Shown here piece by piece: positions 12,566 to 17,174 of a DNA stretch of 17,174 nucleotides. The stretch lies in contig CAXFCD010000198.1 of assembly GCA_964001155.1 (NCBI GenBank), positions 1 through 17,174 on the forward strand, given 5' to 3'. The stretch is from CAXFCD01 sp964001155. GTDB lineage: Bacteria > Fidelibacterota > Marinisomatia > Marinisomatales > UBA1611. The translations under genes were made by a program, and so were the position numbers. Each line of letters begins with the position of its first letter. Within the stretch, counting starts at the first letter, position 1. The notes beneath the pieces were generated by a model. The model had not been told where the DNA came from. It made no database searches and was given only the letters and a program-made list of their open reading frames with translations.

Positions 12566-14275
12566 GTGAGTAACGATTCTCACCACGAAGAGAATTTTAT
12601 ACAGAAGTACATTTTTTCTGTAGATCATAAGATCATCGGGCTCCAATACGGAATTACATCTTTAATATTCCTGTTCTTTGGATTCACCCTGATGATGATC
12701 ATGAGATGGCAATTGGCTTATCCGGAAACTGTGATACCGTTTGTGGGACATTTGTTTGGAGAAAGTGGCATTTTGATGCCGGAACAATACAACATGCTTG
12801 GGGCCATGCACGGAACCATCATGATCTTTTTGGGTGTTGTTCCTTTAGCCGTGGGCGCTTTTGGCAACTATATCGTTCCCTTGCAGATTGGGGCTGTGGA
12901 TATGGCATTCCCAAAACTGAATGCAGCAAGTTACTGGTCCTACTTTGTGGGCGGTGTTGTCATGCTTTCTAGCTTTTTCTTACCGGAAGGCGCTGCAAGA
13001 GCCGGTTGGACATCTTACCCACCATTGTCAATTTTTGAAGCAGGGCAAACCATGTGGCTCATTGGGATGATCTTTTTAATCACATCCTCTCTGTTGGGTT
13101 CCATGAATATTATTGTTACCATTGTTCAGCTTCGCGCACCGGGACTTTCTTGGGGCAGACTTCCCTTCTTTGTTTGGGCTCAGTTTGTCACATCATTCTT
13201 GTTGGTCTTGGCTTTTCCACCACTGGAAGCTGCTGCTGTTCTTCAGCTTATGGACCGTGTGGCAAGTACCAGCTTTTTCCTCCCCAGTGGATTGGTTTAC
13301 AGTGGTGCTACAGTTGATGTGTATGGTTCCGGTTCGCCGCTTCTTTGGCAGCATTTGTTCTGGTTCTTAGCACATCCGGAAGTGTATGTATTGATTCTTC
13401 CCGCCATGGGCATCGTGGGTGAAGTGATTGCGAATAATACACGGAAACCACTCTGGGGTTATAAATCTTTGGTGTATGCAACTGTGTTTTTAGGATTCAT
13501 GTCCTTTATTGTTTGGGCTCACCATATGTTTCTCACAGGAATGGGTCAGGCCATGAGCGCTTTTTTCCAAACAACAACCATGATCATTTCCATTCCATCG
13601 GTGGTGATTCTAACAGCATTTTTTATATCACTTTGGGGCGCATCCATTCGATTCACCACACCCATGTTATTTGCATTGGCGTTCTTGCCCATGTTCGGGA
13701 TTGGTGGACTCACAGGGCTGCCTCTTGGCGTTGGTGCTTCCGACATACATCTGCATGATACTTATTATGTAATTGGTCACTTCCACTATGTTGTGGCACC
13801 AGGAACCATTTTCGCTCTTTTTGCAGGAATCTATTATTGGTTCCCGAAAATAACCGGACGGAAAATGAGTGAATCATTAGGGAAACTCCATTTCTGGCCA
13901 TCCTTAATTTTTATGAATGGGATTTTTATGCCCATGTTTATTCAGGGATTGGCTGGTGTATCCCGTCGGCTCTATGATGGTGGACAACTCTATGCTCACG
14001 CACAAGATGTTTTGCAATGGAATGAATTTATGTCCATTTCAGCATTTTGTTTAGCTGCTGCACAGATTCCATTTTTCATCAACTTTTTCTTATCCATTTT
14101 TAATGGTGAAAAAGTGGATCGGAATCCTTGGCAAGCAACGACAATTGAATGGTCAGCGCCTTCTCCCCCTGTTCCTCATGCAAATTTTGAAAGCGAATTA
14201 GAAGTGCACCGCGGACCATATGAATATAGTGTCCCCGGCGCAGATAAAGATTTCTCACCGCAAACAGAAAAATAA
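12566..14275 (+). CDS. coxA: Cytochrome c oxidase subunit I (heme-copper oxidase)
   Basis: Catalytic subunit that reduces O2 to water and pumps protons. GTG start with GGAGAA 9-10 nt upstream. About 12 helices in 569 aa. Ligands are His82 (MHGTIM) and His407 for heme a, His405 for heme a3 (GHFHYVV), and His270, His319 and His320 for CuB (AHPEVY and WAHHMF). Tyr274 is the cross-linked tyrosine. D-channel residues are present: Asn101, Asp112 and Asn119 (GNYIVPLQIGAVDMAFPKLN) and Glu272 in HPEVY, as in the A1 subfamily. The K-channel appears altered: the segment that normally reads VPTGIK is IPSVVI (343-348), so the Lys is Ile348, and the usual Ser-His of the SHV motif is Gly285-Glu286. First gene of the oxidase set, 38 nt after the ferredoxin gene. 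Confidence 0.97.
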   Translation: MSNDSHHEENFIQKYIFSVDHKIIGLQYGITSLIFLFFGFTLMMIMRWQLAYPETVIPFVGHLFGESGILMPEQYNMLGAMHGTIMIFLGVVPLAVGAFGNYIVPLQIGAVDMAFPKLNAASYWSYFVGGVVMLSSFFLPEGAARAGWTSYPPLSIFEAGQTMWLIGMIFLITSSLLGSMNIIVTIVQLRAPGLSWGRLPFFVWAQFVTSFLLVLAFPPLEAAAVLQLMDRVASTSFFLPSGLVYSGATVDVYGSGSPLLWQHLFWFLAHPEVYVLILPAMGIVGEVIANNTRKPLWGYKSLVYATVFLGFMSFIVWAHHMFLTGMGQAMSAFFQTTTMIISIPSVVILTAFFISLWGASIRFTTPMLFALAFLPMFGIGGLTGLPLGVGASDIHLHDTYYVIGHFHYVVAPGTIFALFAGIYYWFPKITGRKMSESLGKLHFWPSLIFMNGIFMPMFIQGLAGVSRRLYDGGQLYAHAQDVLQWNEFMSISAFCLAAAQIPFFINFFLSIFNGEKVDRNPWQATTIEWSAPSPPVPHANFESELEVHRGPYEYSVPGADKDFSPQTEK

Positions 14276-14287
14276 AAGGATCTGACG

Positions 14288-14887
14288 GTGCAAATTCCAT
14301 ACACAATCGAAGAACGGCCGGATACCGGTCTTAATAATTCAAAACTGGGAGTCTGGATTTTTCTAGCCTCCGAAATCATGCTTTTTGGCGGACTCTTCTC
14401 CGCATATGTCTTTCTGCGGATGGCTGCACCTGAAGGTGATTTCGGCTACTGGGGATCAAAACTCAATATTCCATTGGCTACAGTGAATACCATGGTACTA
14501 ATCTCATCTAGTGTGACAGTCATCATGTCCTGGGTTTCCTTAAAACTGAAAGATTTTGAAAAATATAAAATGTACATGGGACTCACTCTCTTGTGTGCAT
14601 TGATCTTTTTGGTGATCAAATATTTTGAATACACAGGAAAGTTCCATCACGGGATCTACCCTTCATCCAGCACCTTTATGGGGATTTATTTTACTCTCAC
14701 TGGATTGCATGGAATCCACATCATTGGCGGTATGATCGTTATGGCGTATTTCTGGTTACCTGCCGGAAATAAAATGTGGCATTCAAATCCTGAACAATTT
14801 ACAAATAGAATTGAAGTCGCTGGGTTGTACTGGCACTTCGTGGACTTGGTCTGGATCTTCCTGTTCCCTGTCCTGTATTTACTTTAG
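14288..14887 (+). CDS. coxC: Cytochrome c oxidase subunit III
   Basis: Membrane subunit that stabilises subunit I and the proton-uptake path. GTG start at 14288 with AAAAGGA upstream, 12 nt after coxA. 199 aa with about five helices, the short bacterial form without the first two helices. Recognisable features are ASEIMLFGGLFSAYVFLR with Glu29, the GLHGIHIIGG motif (His141, His144) and the C-terminal GLYWHFVDLVWIFLFP. The stop overlaps the ribosome-binding site of the next gene. Confidence 0.96.
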   Translation: MQIPYTIEERPDTGLNNSKLGVWIFLASEIMLFGGLFSAYVFLRMAAPEGDFGYWGSKLNIPLATVNTMVLISSSVTVIMSWVSLKLKDFEKYKMYMGLTLLCALIFLVIKYFEYTGKFHHGIYPSSSTFMGIYFTLTGLHGIHIIGGMIVMAYFWLPAGNKMWHSNPEQFTNRIEVAGLYWHFVDLVWIFLFPVLYLL

Positions 14888-14895
14888 AGGAAACC

Positions 14896-15201
14896 ATGAG
14901 CGAACACGATAACGGACATTGGGAAGAGCACGTAAAGGTATATTTAACCGTATTTGGTGCATTGGCTGTTTTAACGGTTTTAACCGTCGCCGCTTCCTAT
15001 CTAAATGTTTCCGAAACTGAAGCCATCTTTTTGGCCCTTGCGATTGCAACCATAAAAGCAAGTTTAGTTGCAGGATACTTCATGCATCTCATCACAGAAA
15101 AACAAACCATTGTTTGGATCTTAGCATTGACATTTGTCTTTTTTCTCGTGTGCATGTTTATCCCAATCATTACTGAAATGGATCACGCAAAACTGGCATG
15201 A
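14896..15201 (+). CDS. Cytochrome c oxidase subunit IV (prokaryotic COX4/CtaF-like)
   Basis: Small accessory subunit of 101 aa with three helices: VKVYLTVFGALAVLTVLTVA, then EAIFLALAIATIKASLVAGYFMHL, then a C-terminal helix IVWILALTFVFFLVCMFIPI. The IKASLVAGYFMHL stretch is characteristic of the bacterial subunit IV family. The ATG follows AGAGGAAACC, a good ribosome-binding site, 8 nt after coxC. The last codons overlap the next gene by ATGA. Confidence 0.92.
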   Translation: MSEHDNGHWEEHVKVYLTVFGALAVLTVLTVAASYLNVSETEAIFLALAIATIKASLVAGYFMHLITEKQTIVWILALTFVFFLVCMFIPIITEMDHAKLA

Positions 15202-15395
15202 TTTCTCTAAAACAATTCCATCTGTTTTTTATTGCTGTATCCATTCTCATGACAGCCTATTACGGCTATTTTGAAGTGACGAGTCCTTCCAGCCCCGGCA
15301 TGGTGTCCAATGTACTGGCTGCTTTTTCATTCTTAATCACAGCAGGATTGGTGGCTTACGGCTTATCAGTGATTAAAAAGTTTAAACAGGTTTAA
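15198..15395 (+). CDS. 65-aa two-helix membrane protein in oxidase operon
   Basis: Coupled to subunit IV by a 4-nt ATGA overlap. Two hydrophobic helices (about 7-24, FHLFFIAVSILMTAYYGYF, and 38-58, VLAAFSFLITAGLVAYGLSV) flank a short outside loop TSPSSPG; the end is basic (KKFKQV). No family recognised. It is probably an accessory or assembly protein of the oxidase, judged only by its position. Confidence 0.75.
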   Translation: MISLKQFHLFFIAVSILMTAYYGYFEVTSPSSPGMVSNVLAAFSFLITAGLVAYGLSVIKKFKQV

Positions 15396-15398
15396 AGT

Positions 15399-15632
15399 TT
15401 GAAACGTATTTTCCAATTTTTTCTCATTTCTTTATTGATGGTAGTAATGCCGGATCAACTGGAAGCATGTGCAACGTGTTTCGGTGATCCTAGTGCACCG
15501 GCAACGAATGGAATGAATTGGGCGATTATTACACTACTGGGTGTCACCAGTGGTGTGTTGGGTGGTGTGATTGGTACAATCATCTCAATCAGTAAGAAAA
15601 CAAAAAAATTTAACACAATGAATAAACGGTAG
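15399..15632 (+). CDS. 77-aa secreted/membrane protein with CATCFG motif
   Basis: TTG start at 15399, 3 nt after the previous stop. The basic start MKR and hydrophobic stretch followed by QLEAC make a signal peptide, which supports this start over the internal ATGs. The mature part begins ACATCFGDPSAPATNGMNW and continues with one membrane helix (ITLLGVTSGVLGGVIGTIIS) and a basic tail. I recall small proteins with a similar CxxCFG start in oxidase operons of several phyla, of unknown function. The CxxC at the outer face could handle copper or a disulfide for the CuA subunit, whose gene follows 11 nt later. Confidence 0.75.
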   Translation: MKRIFQFFLISLLMVVMPDQLEACATCFGDPSAPATNGMNWAIITLLGVTSGVLGGVIGTIISISKKTKKFNTMNKR

Positions 15633-15643
15633 AGGATCTTCCT

Positions 15644-16483
15644 TTGATTGATATTCTCCATAATTTAGGTTTACCCGTCAATATGTCGGTGCAAGGCGCC
15701 CGTATTGATGAAATTAATGCAATCGTCCACTGGCTCATGTTGGTTTTATTTGTCGGCTGGGGGACATTTTTTATTGTGAGCTTGGTGAAGTTCCGAGCTT
15801 CCAAAAATGAAAAAGCAGATTACGTTGGTGTAAAATCTCATTTCTCTTCCCTGTTGGAAGCAGCCGTAGCAGTGATTGAAATTGTCATCCTGTTTGGATT
15901 TGCATTCCCCATTTGGGCAGATCGTGTAACAGATGTGCCTGCGCCTAGTGAAGCGGAACATATTCGTGTGATTGGTCAACAATTTGCATGGAATGTTCAT
16001 TATCCCGGCCCTGACGGCAAATTCGGAGATGTAAGAGCAGATCTTGTTGATGAACAGGAAAATCCCATTGGATTAGATCGCGGTAGTGAATATGCATCTG
16101 ACGATTTTTACACGGTGAATCAACTCCATGTCCCTGTAAATAAAAAGATCAGAATTGACCTCACATCGAAAGATGTGATTCACAGTTTCTCTTTACCTGA
16201 ATTACGGGTAAAGCAAGATGCGATTCCCGGGATGAGTATTCCGGTTCACTTTACAGCCACCATGACATCTGAAGAATTTTTGGAAACAACAGTCGGCACC
16301 AAACGGGAAGGGAAATCTCTGGAAATTACCTGTGCACAATTGTGTGGTTTAGGACATTACCGGATGAGAGGCTTTTTCACGGTTCATGATGATGATGGCT
16401 ACCAAGCCTGGTTAGACGAACAAGCTGAATACCTTGAAGAAGAATCCGGTGACGATGACGATTGGGGTGACGACGACTGGTAG
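15644..16483 (+). CDS. coxB: Cytochrome c oxidase subunit II (CuA) with acidic-Trp tail
   Basis: Receives electrons at the binuclear CuA centre and passes them to heme a. TTG start with GAGGATC 7-8 nt upstream. Two helices (about 26-50 and 68-92) precede a periplasmic cupredoxin domain. CuA ligands are His180 (DVIHSFSLPEL), Cys230, Cys234, His238 and Met241 (CAQLCGLGHYRM). Glu72, matching the K-channel entry glutamate, is present. The aromatic patch reads QQFAWNVHY, with Phe114 where mitochondrial and Paracoccus enzymes have the electron-entry Trp. No fused cytochrome c domain is present. After the domain the chain ends in YLEEESGDDDDWGDDDW, the same last ten residues as the octaheme cytochrome. 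The gene is last in the operon; most operons place coxB first. Confidence 0.96.
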   Translation: MIDILHNLGLPVNMSVQGARIDEINAIVHWLMLVLFVGWGTFFIVSLVKFRASKNEKADYVGVKSHFSSLLEAAVAVIEIVILFGFAFPIWADRVTDVPAPSEAEHIRVIGQQFAWNVHYPGPDGKFGDVRADLVDEQENPIGLDRGSEYASDDFYTVNQLHVPVNKKIRIDLTSKDVIHSFSLPELRVKQDAIPGMSIPVHFTATMTSEEFLETTVGTKREGKSLEITCAQLCGLGHYRMRGFFTVHDDDGYQAWLDEQAEYLEEESGDDDDWGDDDW

Positions 16484-16485
16484 AA
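16454..16485 (+). repeat. 32-nt direct repeat, copy 2 (end of coxB)
   Basis: Identical to 9596-9627, in the same reading frame and including the TAG stop plus two bases; identity ends sharply on both sides. Confidence 0.95.
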
Positions 16486-16510
16486 AGCAGTTTATTCTTT
16501 TATAACTTAA

Positions 16511-16540
16511 AAGCCCCGTCCAATGGATGGGGCTTTTTTT
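16511..16540 (+). terminator. Rho-independent terminator of the oxidase operon
   Basis: Stem AAGCCCCGTCC / GGATGGGGCTT with loop AAT and one G-T pair, followed by seven T. Lies 28 nt after the coxB stop. Confidence 0.93.
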
Positions 16541-16566
16541 ATCTTCTGAATAATTATCCCACAAAT

Positions 16567-16590
16567 AAAAAACCCCACGAATGTGGGGCT
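16567..16590 (-). terminator. Rho-independent terminator of the leftward orphan gene
   Basis: Stem CCCCAC / GTGGGG with loop GAAT. Read leftward it ends GTGGGG followed by TTTTTTATTT. It shares the 16-nt AAAAAACCCCACGAAT with a second hairpin at 17096-17142. Confidence 0.85.
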
Positions 16591-16608
16591 ATTTGACCCA
16601 GAAGTACT

Positions 16609-17067
16609 TCATTCTAAAATTTGCCATTCACTTTTATTAATTATCAATGGTTTGCGTTTATCAAAGTGGACTATTATCCCAGTTATATATCCTGCTAAAT
16701 ATCCAAAACCACCAGAAAATAATATATATAATAAATCTAATGAAAAATCTTTATCATTAGAGATAGAGGGTAAAATTTCAATAGACGAAATAGCAGAAAA
16801 AAGTAGAAAACCTTTTCCCCCATATCTTTTAGGATAACAAAGTTGTATTGATTCAATTGTTTCCCATTTATCATTTACTTTAATTCCAGCATTAGAAATA
16901 AATAGAGAACTTAATGACCCTTTAAATTCATTATTTTCTTTTGTGACTATCTTTATTCTATTTTTTTGATTAATTAAAATAATATCATTGCCTTTTTTCA
17001 AAGTAATCGACTGTTTTTGTCCCCAAACAATACTAATTAGCAACAACATTGATAAATATCTACTCAT
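16609..17067 (-). CDS. Hypothetical protein with signal peptide and C-terminal membrane segment, AT-rich
   Basis: 152 residues from the ATG at 17065-17067; a TTG two codons upstream is less likely. An N-terminal signal (MSRYLSMLLLISIVWGQ) is followed by a region of short beta strands rich in Lys, Ile and Asn (ITLKKGNDIILINQKNRIKIV). Near residues 100-135 lies a hydrophobic stretch with a glycine-rich segment (FSGGFGYLAGYITGIIV). The C-terminus is KSEWQILE. No family recognised. The gene is visibly more AT-rich than the rest of the window, with different codon usage (many AAT, ATA and TTA codons). It lies between two near-identical terminator hairpins. Both point to a recent arrival or an isolated cassette unrelated to respiration. 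Confidence 0.65.
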   Translation of the reverse strand: MSRYLSMLLLISIVWGQKQSITLKKGNDIILINQKNRIKIVTKENNEFKGSLSSLFISNAGIKVNDKWETIESIQLCYPKRYGGKGFLLFSAISSIEILPSISNDKDFSLDLLYILFSGGFGYLAGYITGIIVHFDKRKPLIINKSEWQILE

Positions 17068-17070
17068 ACC

Positions 17071-17078
17071 CAAATCTA
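17071..17078 (-). promoter_or_regulatory. Candidate -7 box before the orphan gene
   Basis: Minus strand reads TAGATTTG, an exact fit to TAnnTTTG, ending 3 nt before the chosen ATG. With no ribosome-binding site, a leaderless message is possible. Confidence 0.3.
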
Positions 17079-17095
17079 CCCATTATTCCCCAAAC

Positions 17096-17142
17096 AAAAA
17101 ACCCCACGAATCCACCACAGGCGGACAAGATGTGGGGCTTTT
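17096..17142 (-). terminator. Terminator hairpin with a palindromic insert in its loop
   Basis: Outer stem CCCCAC (17102-17107) / GTGGGG (17132-17137) as at 16573-16588, but the loop is 24 nt instead of 4 and contains a near-palindrome TCCACC-ACA-GGCGGA. Read leftward it ends in a T run, so it could terminate a gene lying right of the window. Nothing recognisable follows up to 17174. Confidence 0.65.
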
Positions 17143-17174
17143 ATGCAATCCATTAACAAATTATGATGTTGTTA

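Noticed and set aside
15644..16483. caa3-type fusion (cytochrome c domain on CoxB)
   Set aside because: There is no CxxCH after the CuA domain; the extension is only the short acidic tail.
16583..16837. Rightward frame opposite the orphan gene
   Set aside because: Has no signal peptide or domain, starts within a terminator hairpin, and the opposite strand gives a convincing signal peptide and terminator.
1..17174. CRISPR arrays, tRNA/rRNA genes, transposases or attachment sites
   Set aside because: None seen; no regularly spaced repeats, cloverleaf-like sequences or transposase motifs were found on reading.

Overview
The window looks like the chromosome of an uncultured, probably marine bacterium of the Fibrobacteres-Chlorobi-Bacteroidetes (FCB) side of the tree, with candidate phylum Marinimicrobia (SAR406) as my best guess. 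The guess rests on moderate-to-low GC, a mixture of Shine-Dalgarno starts and starts with none, TAnnTTTG-like boxes just upstream of several genes, and a heme A synthase with the EYxNR variant I associate with Bacteroidetes-like sequences. No rRNA, tRNA, transposase or CRISPR array was seen. Nearly everything encodes aerobic electron transport.

Layout. (1) 1-1377, minus strand: heme A synthase (ctaA) followed, with an 8-nt overlap, by a SCO1-type copper chaperone cut by the window edge. (2) 1525-9625, plus strand, one tightly packed operon: a SRPBCC-like protein with three 42-residue C-terminal repeats, three very small membrane proteins (35, 48 and 53 aa, found by direct reading), a membrane-anchored HEAT-repeat protein, a Rieske protein, a b6-type cytochrome b, a long second cytochrome b subunit, and a 992-aa membrane-anchored octaheme cytochrome c in the place of cytochrome c1/f. 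A bidirectional terminator ends it. (3) 9702-11336, minus strand: a CusF-SCO fusion lipoprotein and a secreted cupredoxin-like protein, separated by a terminator. (4) 11492-16483, plus strand: a His-containing four-helix membrane protein, a 52-aa membrane protein, a two-cluster ferredoxin, then an aa3/caa3-class oxidase operon in the order coxA, coxC, subunit IV, two small proteins, coxB. (5) 16511-17142: terminators around one AT-rich orphan gene on the minus strand.

How it may work together (inference). A b6-like quinol oxidase carries a Cys positioned for a covalent heme c_i and an altered Qo motif. It would pass electrons through the Rieske protein into eight c-hemes, and from there to the CuA site of the oxidase, either directly or through the cupredoxin. 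No soluble monoheme cytochrome c is encoded here. CtaA and the two SCO proteins supply heme A and copper.

The most striking signals are four. The octaheme protein and CoxB end in the same ten residues, DDDDWGDDDW, with 32 nt of identical DNA; a similar acidic-aromatic patch sits in the SCO fusion. The oxidase has D-channel residues but appears to lack the K-channel lysine. A His cluster lies at the tip of a predicted periplasmic coiled-coil hairpin in the octaheme protein. The bc operon opens with an unfamiliar SRPBCC-repeat protein and a run of tiny membrane proteins that may be accessory subunits.
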